Shown one piece after another: positions 44,512 to 51,629 of a stretch of 64,000 nucleotides of DNA. Below the pieces are notes generated by a model. That model saw only the letters and a program-made list of their open reading frames with translations. It was not told the origin of the DNA and ran no database searches. Where the stretch lies: assembly GCF_004514475.2 (NCBI RefSeq), contig NZ_MYFO02000009.1:165066-229065 (forward strand). Direction: 5' to 3'. Position 1 is the stretch's first letter. The number at the start of each line of letters is the position of its first letter. Origin of the DNA: Paenibacillus athensensis (GTDB lineage: Bacteria > Bacillota > Bacilli > Paenibacillales > NBRC-103111). The translations under genes were made by a program, and so were the position numbers.

Positions 44512-45192
44512 TTAGCGGGAATCCAATCGTTCGAGATGGCCTTTGACCTGTTCAAAAGTCGCTTCCGGATCTGTCACGCCGGTATTCACAATAATATGGT
44601 TGTAGTCGTTTACAGCAACAAGCTGCAGCAAGCGCTCTCTGGTGAGGTTCGCTACCCGCTCGTCGTCGGGATGCTCGGTTTCATAGGTTCGTTGACGCAC
44701 GCGCTCCATCGCCAAGGCAGGCGGCACATCCACGAGGATGCTGAGATCGGGCTTGATGAGCAGCTCGCCGATTTTTTGATGGACGATGCCCGATTCGAAC
44801 GCCAAGGATGAGATCAAATAACGGTCTGTCAGTACCCAAACGTTGTTTTGCAAATTCGCTTCCACCACACTTCGTTGATGTACGAGCCGATCACCCAGTG
44901 CAATGACCGTCAAACCATATTCATGGATACGTTCGCGATCGACGCCCAAGGTATCGTCATGCCAAGCGCGCCATAAGTGCATTTCTCTCACCTCCTCCGA
45001 AGGCGTTTTGGTAACGACATGTGGTTGGTTAAGGTTCGACAGGAAGCTGCTGATCCGGTTCAGCAGTGTCGATTTGCCGCTGCCGTCAATTCCATCGAGT
45101 ACGATCAGTTTTCCGGGATAAGGATTGGCTTGCATCTCGACCTGTAGCGGTTTCCATGCCTCTCCGTCGTTGGGACGAACTTTCAGTGTCAC
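44512..45192 (-). CDS. Thymidylate-kinase-like P-loop kinase
   Basis: 226 residues. The P-loop is 'LIVLDGIDGSGKSTLLNRI', and 'VLTDRYLISSLAFESG' matches the DRY motif of TMP kinases; 'PDLSILVDVPPALAMERVRQR' is the usual Walker-B-like strand and lid start. An N-terminal extension of about 30 residues and a non-standard middle part (LWRAWHDDTLGVDRERIHEYG) separate it from housekeeping Tmk. It may phosphorylate a pathway intermediate carrying a phosphate, for instance after the APH-type kinase. The GTG at 45192 follows GAGGTG. Confidence 0.75.
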   Translation of the reverse strand: MTLKVRPNDGEAWKPLQVEMQANPYPGKLIVLDGIDGSGKSTLLNRISSFLSNLNQPHVVTKTPSEEVREMHLWRAWHDDTLGVDRERIHEYGLTVIALGDRLVHQRSVVEANLQNNVWVLTDRYLISSLAFESGIVHQKIGELLIKPDLSILVDVPPALAMERVRQRTYETEHPDDERVANLTRERLLQLVAVNDYNHIIVNTGVTDPEATFEQVKGHLERLDSR

Positions 45193-45230
45193 TATAAAGC
45201 ACCTCACATAGATTTGTTTGAAATTTCAAA

Positions 45231-46649
45231 CTATAACTCCTTTGACAACGCATAGATTGCCTGGCTGTATAAGACTAGCCATTCATGTAAGTCGCTTAAC
45301 TCAATGTATTCGTCCGCTTTGTGAGCCATCAGTTCCCGACCGGGGAAGACCGGGCCAAAGGCTACGCCGTACTTCATGACGCGGGCCAAGGTCGCTCCTC
45401 CGGAGAATGCCGCTTGAGCGACCTGTCCGTGGCGCGCTTCATAAATCGCTTTCAGACTTGTAACGATAGCATGGTTACTGTCTACAAAGTGCGACGCCGT
45501 TATTTTGTGCCTGTCAATTCTCCACAGAGGGTCTTCCGTTCGTGCGGCAATCGTATTAAATATCTCTTGAATGTTGGCGCTGACCGGCAATCGTATATTG
45601 ATCTTGATTTCCGGCATCGTACTGCTGGTGAAGCGGACCACACCTACATTTACTGTAGATTGTCCGCTAATAGCATCAGCGCATGCGATTCCAAGCCGTA
45701 CTCCTGAATAATCGTCTCTAAAGTACTGATTCATAAAAGTAATGAACGCCTCGGCGTCGTGCTGGAACGAGTAGCCTCGCAAGAAAACCAGCAAAAATAA
45801 AGCAGCGTTCCGGCCTTTCTCCGGCTCGGAGGCGTGCGCGGATACCCCTTGCAGCTTGAGAACAAGCTTATTGCTCTCTGAGTGGACGTCTCCTTGCAGC
45901 TGATTTTGTTGACAGAAGGCTTGAAAATCCCGCTGAAGCTCATTTCTTCTCAACGTGCTTTCATGTCGTATGGTCGCTGAGGCTAAGTCGGGGACGACAT
46001 TGATTTTGGAGCCGCCTTCGAAATCCAGCAGCCAATACTCCTCATGTTTACCTGTATGCAAGGCTCGCAGCGAAAAGATGACGTTCAGTTGTCCTTTCTC
46101 GGCATGGACCAGAGGGAAAAGCAGGTCGGGCGTAAATCCGACCAAAGGGACTTCCTCTCTAGCCTTGTAATGATTCATGCACTCCCAACCGCTCTCTTCA
46201 TCCGTACTGACAACAATTCGAATACGTCTGGAGATCGGAAGGCCGCTGTCTTTGAGCATTTTCAGGGCGAACAATACCGTCATGGCTGGACCTTTATTAT
46301 CGAGCGCCCCGCGCGCATACAGCTTATTGTCGCGTATTTCTGGACTGAAGGCGGGATGGCTCCAGCCCTCGCCCGCAGGCACGACATCGACATGCACAAA
46401 AATGCCGAGCAGTTCGCCTTCTCCATATTCAATGTACCCGTAGTACCCGTCTACGCAGGTGGTCTGGAAGCCGAGCGTTTCTGCGACGGCAAGATAAAAG
46501 GTCAAGGCATCGTGAATGCCTTTGCCGAAGGGCATGTCCGGCAGCTGTGGCGCAGCTGCATGCTTGAAGCTTGGAATGGACAGAAATTCAAGAAGCTGTT
46601 CCAGCAAATTGCCCTCATAATGGCCAGCATGATCTTCCCAGTCGACCAT
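45231..46649 (-). CDS. M20-family dipeptidase (PepV-like)
   Basis: 472-residue zinc peptidase. Metal ligands and catalytic residues are in place: HVDVVPAG (His, catalytic Asp), GALDNKGP (bridging Asp), STDEESGWECM (catalytic Glu and ligand Glu), 'FPLVHAEKGQLNV' and, near the end, 'GRELMAHKADEYI' (final His). The lid domain contains 'GVSAHASEPEKGRNAA'. PepV cleaves unusual dipeptides. Within the operon it could remove a protecting amino acid from the product, act in resistance, or recycle precursors. AAAGGGGGA precedes the ATG. Start and length agree with the family. Confidence 0.9.
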   Translation of the reverse strand: MVDWEDHAGHYEGNLLEQLLEFLSIPSFKHAAAPQLPDMPFGKGIHDALTFYLAVAETLGFQTTCVDGYYGYIEYGEGELLGIFVHVDVVPAGEGWSHPAFSPEIRDNKLYARGALDNKGPAMTVLFALKMLKDSGLPISRRIRIVVSTDEESGWECMNHYKAREEVPLVGFTPDLLFPLVHAEKGQLNVIFSLRALHTGKHEEYWLLDFEGGSKINVVPDLASATIRHESTLRRNELQRDFQAFCQQNQLQGDVHSESNKLVLKLQGVSAHASEPEKGRNAALFLLVFLRGYSFQHDAEAFITFMNQYFRDDYSGVRLGIACADAISGQSTVNVGVVRFTSSTMPEIKINIRLPVSANIQEIFNTIAARTEDPLWRIDRHKITASHFVDSNHAIVTSLKAIYEARHGQVAQAAFSGGATLARVMKYGVAFGPVFPGRELMAHKADEYIELSDLHEWLVLYSQAIYALSKEL

Positions 46650-46690
46650 ATCAGGAATCCCCCTTTCTATAGGTATAGTCAGGTCAACGG

Positions 46691-47485
46691 TTAACCGCCT
46701 ACACCTTCATATTTGCGCAATCCGAAAGACCAGAGAACAACGGCAAGGGCAAACACGGCAGGCCCAATCAGTGGAGCGATCAGACCTAAGCCCTCATGGA
46801 GTGGTGTTGTCTCTTTTGCGAGCAGGTACAGCCCCGGATAGTAGTTAATGAACCCGAGAGGGACAAGCGTAGTAAGAAGCAGTTGAACGATCGAGCCATA
46901 CAGCGATAGCGGATAGGAAATAAATTCCTTTAATTGGAAATACAAGCTGAACAAGTACTGGGAGCGAATAAAAAGAAATCCCCAGGCTCCGATGAGGACG
47001 AGCACAGCAGCATGAAGGAAAGCTCCGCTAACAAGAAGAGCGATCAGATACAGCACCTTAAGCGGACTCCATTCTATGTGCACTTGTATCATTGACCACG
47101 CCATCACAAGTCCTGAAATCAGAATATGAGCTACATACCCGACATTAAACTTCTCCGCAATCAGGAACATAAAAGCATGCAGCGGCTTGACCATATAACG
47201 ATCCAGTTGTCCATTGAGAAGCAACGATTCCAGCTCCGTCATGGGACTGAACGTAAAAGAAGCGCCCAGCGCGTAGGTAAGCAGGTTCAGACTGTAGAGG
47301 AGTGCCAATTCAGGCCAATCCCAGCCTTGGATGGAATGAAATTGCTTGAGCAGCAAGTAGACAATCAGGTAGTTGGCTCCATAGCCAACAATTTGACCGC
47401 CGATGCCCAAGAGAAAAGCGCCGCGGTACTCCAGGCGAATTTTCATTTTTAATTGCACGAATCGCAGGAATAATGAAAAAGACAT
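46691..47485 (-). CDS. ABC-2 type permease, subunit 2 (COG3694-like)
   Basis: 264 residues with six predicted membrane helices. 'LYSLNLLTYALGASFTFSPMTELESLLLNGQLDRYMVKPLH' (given in part: NGQLDRYMVKPLH) is a signature of the ABC-2 permease pair that accompanies COG4586-type ATPases. GGGGG lies before the ATG at 47485, which follows the preceding permease stop by 2 bp. With the next two genes it makes a complete exporter, probably for the product of this operon. Confidence 0.85.
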   Translation of the reverse strand: MSFSLFLRFVQLKMKIRLEYRGAFLLGIGGQIVGYGANYLIVYLLLKQFHSIQGWDWPELALLYSLNLLTYALGASFTFSPMTELESLLLNGQLDRYMVKPLHAFMFLIAEKFNVGYVAHILISGLVMAWSMIQVHIEWSPLKVLYLIALLVSGAFLHAAVLVLIGAWGFLFIRSQYLFSLYFQLKEFISYPLSLYGSIVQLLLTTLVPLGFINYYPGLYLLAKETTPLHEGLGLIAPLIGPAVFALAVVLWSFGLRKYEGVGG

Positions 47486-47487
47486 CG

Positions 47488-48273
47488 TCAACCCCCTTGC
47501 ACAATGAGCCTGCGGATTGCTGTCCACCACAACAGAGCAATCAGACCGTAGAGTATGACTACCCAAACCATCCCGTAGAGGATCGTCTGTAAGGCTTCTC
47601 CGTAAACAATTTTACCGCTGTATATGCCTGCCGGAATAAAACCCAAATAGCGGAAGGGCAACAAGTCCGCGACCATGCGCCAATGCCCGGAGAAAAACCA
47701 AAGGGGTAAGAAAGAACCCGAAAATACGAGAATTAATGCCTTGATCGTCCATTCCAGAGCAAAGGTGGATAAAAACCAAAAAGCAATCAAAGCAATCATG
47801 TAGCCTAACGCAAAGGAAATCAGCATGGCCAGCCCAATGCTCAAGACAAACAGCAGTACTTGCCGGACGGTGCCCGGAACATGAATGCCAAACAACAACC
47901 ACGCCAGCAGGGTGCTGGGCACAACCGTGTAGCAAAACTGAAACATAATCGTGCCGAGCTGTTCGAAAAACAAAATGAGCGGGTAGCGGGTCGGTTTCAA
48001 TAAATCAATTGCGATATTGCCTGAATTGATTTTCTGATCCACACTCTGAAAAACTTGAACCATGAGGAGGTTGGCAACCAGCGTAGAGATGATGGAATAG
48101 GTGATCATATCTTGCAGGTTAATGCCGCTTGCCGAGCTTGTCCCCATAATCGCTTTCCAAATGGAAGTTTGAATCAGAATAGCAGCCAAATTGCCGAGAA
48201 TGCGCAGCCAAACTTCCGAGCGGTAAGCCATATTTTTGGCAAAAGATTTCAACGCTACAGCTACATAGACCAT
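47488..48273 (-). CDS. ABC-2 type permease, subunit 1 (COG4587-like)
   Basis: 261 residues with six predicted membrane helices. 'INSGNIAIDLLKPTRYPLIL' corresponds to the conserved 'G.ia..L.kP..y' loop of this permease group, and 'FSGSFLPLWFFSGHW' and 'PFRYLGFIPAGIYSGKI' are also typical. Its start overlaps the ATPase gene by 13 bp. It should heterodimerise with the next permease. Confidence 0.85.
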   Translation of the reverse strand: MVYVAVALKSFAKNMAYRSEVWLRILGNLAAILIQTSIWKAIMGTSSASGINLQDMITYSIISTLVANLLMVQVFQSVDQKINSGNIAIDLLKPTRYPLILFFEQLGTIMFQFCYTVVPSTLLAWLLFGIHVPGTVRQVLLFVLSIGLAMLISFALGYMIALIAFWFLSTFALEWTIKALILVFSGSFLPLWFFSGHWRMVADLLPFRYLGFIPAGIYSGKIVYGEALQTILYGMVWVVILYGLIALLWWTAIRRLIVQGG

Positions 48274-49295
48274 GATACCGCGCTCTCCCGCTCTGAAGAG
48301 TAAGAAGACAGATCCTCTGCCAAACGGTTATACAAAATCCGGATCACTTGTTCAATGTCAGGCTCCTGGATGGAAATATCTTCGATATCGTATTGTTGAT
48401 TAAGCTCGCTGAGCAGTGTCATGATGGAACGTTCGGCTCGGTTGATCGTGAAGGTTTTGAGGGTGCCTTCATCTTTATGAAGAATGGAGTTCGACAACGA
48501 GAAAGGACCGGGATCTCGGCTAAATTTGATGGTGAGCGTCTTCTCTTGCCCCAATTGCTGCTTTAATTGCTCCACGAGTCCGTCGAAAACGATGTTCCCT
48601 CTGTTGACAATAATCATGCGAGGGCAAATTTCCTCAATGTCCTTGAGATCGTGTGTCGTCAATAAAATGGTCGTTTTTCGATCTATATTGACTGTTCTAA
48701 GAAATGTTCGAATTTTATCTTTGGCAATGACGTCCAATCCAATCGTAGGCTCATCCAAAAATAAGATATCGGGCTCGTGAAGGAGCGCGATGGCGATTTC
48801 AGCGCGCATGCGTTGACCTAGACTCAATTGACGCACCGGTTTATGAATAAACTCCTTCATGTCAAGCAGCTCTACGCAGAAATCAAAGTTTTGACGATAC
48901 GTAGCTACAGGCAGCTTGTAAATATGCTTGCTCAGCTCGAAGGAATCTTGTACGGGCAAATCCCACCATAGCTGGCTGCGCTGGCCGAATACTACACCGA
49001 TCTTTTTGGCGTTCTCCCGCCGGGCTCTGTAAGGAATGTGGCCTTTGACGGTCAAGTGGCCGGAGGTTGGCACCAAAATCCCGGTAAGCATTTTGATCAT
49101 CGTCGATTTCCCTGCACCGTTCGGTCCCAGATAACCAACAGCTTCACCTTTTTCAATGGAAAACGTGATGTCGTCAACCGCCTTGTGCGTTGTGTACGAG
49201 GTAGTGATCAAACTGCGAAGCGCGCCGAACAAACCGGCGTAGCGCTTGTATTGCTTATATTCTTTCGATAAACCTACCGCTTCAATAATCGGCAT
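48261..49295 (-). CDS. ABC transporter ATP-binding protein (COG4586-like)
   Basis: 344 residues. Walker A is GYLGPNGAGKSTMIKML, the signature 'RQLSLGQRMRAEIAIALLHEP', Walker B 'ILFLDEPTIGLD' and H-loop 'ILLTTHDLKDIEE'. The Q-loop region 'IGVVFGQRSQLWWDLPVQDSF' is characteristic of the uncharacterised COG4586 group that works with two ABC-2 permeases. The last 90 residues are an extra C-terminal domain also found in that group. It powers export; the substrate is inferred to be the pathway product. Confidence 0.92.
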   Translation of the reverse strand: MPIIEAVGLSKEYKQYKRYAGLFGALRSLITTSYTTHKAVDDITFSIEKGEAVGYLGPNGAGKSTMIKMLTGILVPTSGHLTVKGHIPYRARRENAKKIGVVFGQRSQLWWDLPVQDSFELSKHIYKLPVATYRQNFDFCVELLDMKEFIHKPVRQLSLGQRMRAEIAIALLHEPDILFLDEPTIGLDVIAKDKIRTFLRTVNIDRKTTILLTTHDLKDIEEICPRMIIVNRGNIVFDGLVEQLKQQLGQEKTLTIKFSRDPGPFSLSNSILHKDEGTLKTFTINRAERSIMTLLSELNQQYDIEDISIQEPDIEQVIRILYNRLAEDLSSYSSERESAVSWSM

Positions 49296-49325
49296 GATGA
49301 TGTATCGCCTCCCCTATAATCCGCT

Positions 49326-50882
49326 TTAAAGAAACGGCCGATTGATCCAGAAATGCCTGCCGCCAGTATGTAGCGTATGGGTAACATTTTTGTGAATGTT
49401 TTCAATCAGACTCATATTGAATGTAACTTTGCGGGCATTGGCAGCCACAAGAGGCACATAGAAAGCCACATCGTTAGAATAGGGGACGGACTCGAGCGCA
49501 TCGCTTGAGGTCTCGCAGGTTCTGATGAACTGGTTGTCTGTTCTGATCACTGCAACGGTCTCACTGGTTAAATCAGGATGGAAGATGGAGATAGAGACGG
49601 TAAAGCGTTCGAACTGATCGTAAAGCGTTTTCGGAATAATCACAAAAAGCCCTCGCGTAAGCTGATCCGTTACAGCAGCGTACTTTAACTCAAAACCGTA
49701 TTTTAAATCCTGAATGATTGAATAGGCTTCGTCGGGGAGGGAATGCGCTTCCGATAAGGAATGCAAATCGCTGGAACGTGTGTAATAGGGGTTTTCCCGG
49801 GTAAAGCTTTTTTCCATTAGCATGCGGGCGTTAGTGACCAGCTTCTTTTGGTCGGGGTCAAAAAGTCTGTGAATGATGCTGTTCTGCCACGGCAGAACAA
49901 TCCGGCTGTTTTCGGTATAGGGGATGGGGCTTGGATCAAAAAGAGTGACAATCTGCTCGTCTACGACAGCATGGAAGATTTCATTGACCTGCTCCAGCAC
50001 AAGCTTCACGATATCAAGCAGGGCGTATTTGGAAGCAAGCGCGGAAATATGGGACCATTGCAGGTCTTGCTTGTATTTGACCAGAAAGGATAACAAGTCG
50101 AAATAATCCTTGAGCCGCGGTCCTTCGTTAGACCACTCTGAATTCTCATAAGTATTCTCGCAGATCGAGAGGAACGTATGGTTGAGATCCAGCGTTTTCA
50201 TTTCCATATCCTCGATTTGAATATCCTGGGACGATTGTAAGAAGTCAAAGATCAGCGGCTCTTGAACAGCTCCGTGCAGATAGCGTTGAAGCTCCAGCGC
50301 GACAAATACATCAGGCTGCACTTGCTTGTAATATTCAAAGTATTCGTGGTGATCGTATTGCTTCAATGTAGGGAAGGGAAGTCGTTCATATTGATGGTTA
50401 ATGATTTCAAAAGGATTTTCGGTTCCGCAAGCGTGGAAATACAGATTTTCTTTGAGAATCAGGTCGAAGCGAGCTACTTCGCTATCCCGTAATAACGTAT
50501 CGATGTCTCCTGTAGAGCGCGAATACAGGTTATCATAAAGGATTTTGGATAAAACGATGCCTTTCAGGAATACCAGATCGACTTTGTGTTTCTTTGCAAT
50601 GGCGGCTATGTTCTTGGTTTCGGCAATAAAACAGGCTATTTTTTTCAGGTGTTTTTCCCAAGCGTCGGAAAATATCGGGACTTGAGAGGAGGGCAAATAA
50701 GGGGAGATCAAGGTGTAGACTTGAGGGAATATCTTGTGTCTCGAGGCCAATGTGTAGAGCTCATCCCATTCAACAGCTCTTGATCGTTCATGGAATTGAA
50801 AGCTCGACTGTGTTGCCGCCGCTTCCAGCAGATCCAGTAGAAATTGTTGCGTGGGTGTGAAAGCCATCGTGTGTGAATTCAT
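49326..50882 (-). CDS. Nucleotidyltransferase-family protein (NTP_transf_5-like)
   Basis: 518 residues. The first two thirds resemble the NTP_transf_5 family: 'VDLVFLKGIVLSKILYDNLYSRSTGDIDTLL' contains the G-(x)-D-I-D metal motif, and 'LDLNHTFLSICENTYENSEW' and 'LKDYFDLLSFL' follow the family pattern. Members occur in surface-polysaccharide, lasso-peptide and other biosynthetic loci, and may transfer a nucleotide to a small molecule or peptide. The last 200 residues form a separate beta-rich region (…FVIIPKTLYDQFERFTVSIS…) I do not recognise. The ATG at 50882 follows AAGGGACTGCGAAAG; it is the first gene of the operon. Confidence 0.75.
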   Translation of the reverse strand: MNSHTMAFTPTQQFLLDLLEAAATQSSFQFHERSRAVEWDELYTLASRHKIFPQVYTLISPYLPSSQVPIFSDAWEKHLKKIACFIAETKNIAAIAKKHKVDLVFLKGIVLSKILYDNLYSRSTGDIDTLLRDSEVARFDLILKENLYFHACGTENPFEIINHQYERLPFPTLKQYDHHEYFEYYKQVQPDVFVALELQRYLHGAVQEPLIFDFLQSSQDIQIEDMEMKTLDLNHTFLSICENTYENSEWSNEGPRLKDYFDLLSFLVKYKQDLQWSHISALASKYALLDIVKLVLEQVNEIFHAVVDEQIVTLFDPSPIPYTENSRIVLPWQNSIIHRLFDPDQKKLVTNARMLMEKSFTRENPYYTRSSDLHSLSEAHSLPDEAYSIIQDLKYGFELKYAAVTDQLTRGLFVIIPKTLYDQFERFTVSISIFHPDLTSETVAVIRTDNQFIRTCETSSDALESVPYSNDVAFYVPLVAANARKVTFNMSLIENIHKNVTHTLHTGGRHFWINRPFL

Positions 50883-50939
50883 TTTCTTTCGCAGTCCCTT
50901 CATTGGCGTTTTGGATTTTTATAAAAAAATAAAAAAATA

Positions 50940-50966
50940 AAAAAGCTCCTTCGGCAGGAGCTTTTT
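50940..50966 (-). terminator. Terminator-like hairpin in the leader of the biosynthetic operon
   Basis: AAAAAGCTCCT and AGGAGCTTTTT form a perfect 11-bp stem with a 5-nt loop. On the minus strand it is followed by a long T-rich tract before the first gene (start 50882). It lies directly downstream of the minus-strand promoter, so it could act as an attenuator of the whole operon. Confidence 0.75.
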
Positions 50967-50972
50967 GAAGTT

Positions 50973-51002
50973 ATAGTAAACAAGCCATTCTGACATTGTC
51001 AA
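50973..51002 (-). promoter_or_regulatory. Minus-strand promoter of the biosynthetic operon
   Basis: On the minus strand TTGACA (51002-50997) and TACTAT (50978-50973) are 18 bp apart. Its -35 overlaps the -35 of the divergent plus-strand promoter within the palindromic word TGACATTGTCA. Confidence 0.65.
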
Positions 51003-51024
51003 AAATAGTCAAGTTCCCTATAAT
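50996..51024 (+). promoter_or_regulatory. Plus-strand promoter of a candidate small RNA
   Basis: TTGTCA (50996-51001), a 17-bp spacer and a perfect TATAAT (51019-51024). It is one of the best consensus promoters in the window, yet no protein-coding gene follows on this strand for 600 bp. Confidence 0.7.
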
Positions 51025-51030
51025 GTAAAT

Positions 51031-51116
51031 AAGAATATATGTCAGAAATAGGTCTGCACATATATTTCGAGGATCGTACCATGACTCCCGCCAAGTTGAC
51101 ATGGTACGATTTTTTA
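51031..51116 (+). ncRNA. Candidate small RNA of about 85 nt
   Basis: Transcription from the promoter at 50996-51024 would start near 51031. The RNA would contain a first stem (ATATATGT at about 51035-51042 with ACATATAT at 51058-51065). A second, terminator stem follows: ATCGTACCATG 51073-51083 with CATGGTACGAT 51100-51110, then TTTTT. No ribosome binding site or reading frame of note lies within it. The terminator stem is an 11-bp perfect repeat. Confidence 0.6.
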
Positions 51117-51310
51117 TTTGCGTCATGAATGCAATTATAGTGGCAAAATATTGAAAAAATCAACATATTTTTAATAAATTTTATTTTAATTCAAAAGATG
51201 ATAATAATGACAAATATATAGTAAAATATTGAAAACTAAATTTAAAAATGGCTAATTTTTCGGTTGAACAGTTTTCTATTTGTTAGCTTTTTATTGGCGC
51301 AGGGGGACGA
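51117..51310. other. AT-rich gene-free stretch upstream of the second GH9 gene
   Basis: About 190 bp of very AT-rich DNA with A- and T-tracts and no gene. It separates the small RNA from the GH9 promoter and may serve as an upstream promoter element or mark the border of acquired DNA. Confidence 0.5.
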
Positions 51311-51396
51311 TTTTTCACCCTAGACGGGTTATGGAGCCGGGGATATAGTAGGGATATCCCCTTTCGTCTATTCGGTAAGTAAGTGAAAGCGTTTCA
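51311..51396 (+). promoter_or_regulatory. Promoter region and cre-like site of the second GH9 gene
   Basis: TTTTTCACCCTA (51311-51322) lies 33 bp before TATAGT (51344-51349). The palindrome GGGATATCCC starts two bases after the -10. Further down, TGAAAGCGTTTCA (51384-51396) matches the catabolite-responsive element pattern TGAAA-nCG-TTTCA. Motif, spacing and palindrome position equal those of the first GH9 gene. Confidence 0.65.
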
Positions 51397-51629
51397 AAGC
51401 TGAAGCGCCAAGCCTGCCGGCCGAAAGACGTTTTTTTTACCGGAGGCGGAAGGGCCGGCAGCCGTTGTCCGGCAGGCGCAAAGCGTCTGACGCGAGCGGT
51501 CCGGAGCGGGAATGGAGAAAAGAAGGAGGTGCCTTTTACGCTGGAATAAACGCGCGTTCACGAAATCGTAGGAAGCCAGATGTATAACCGTACAAGCATG
51601 ATGATTTCAAACAAGGAGATGATTCATTC

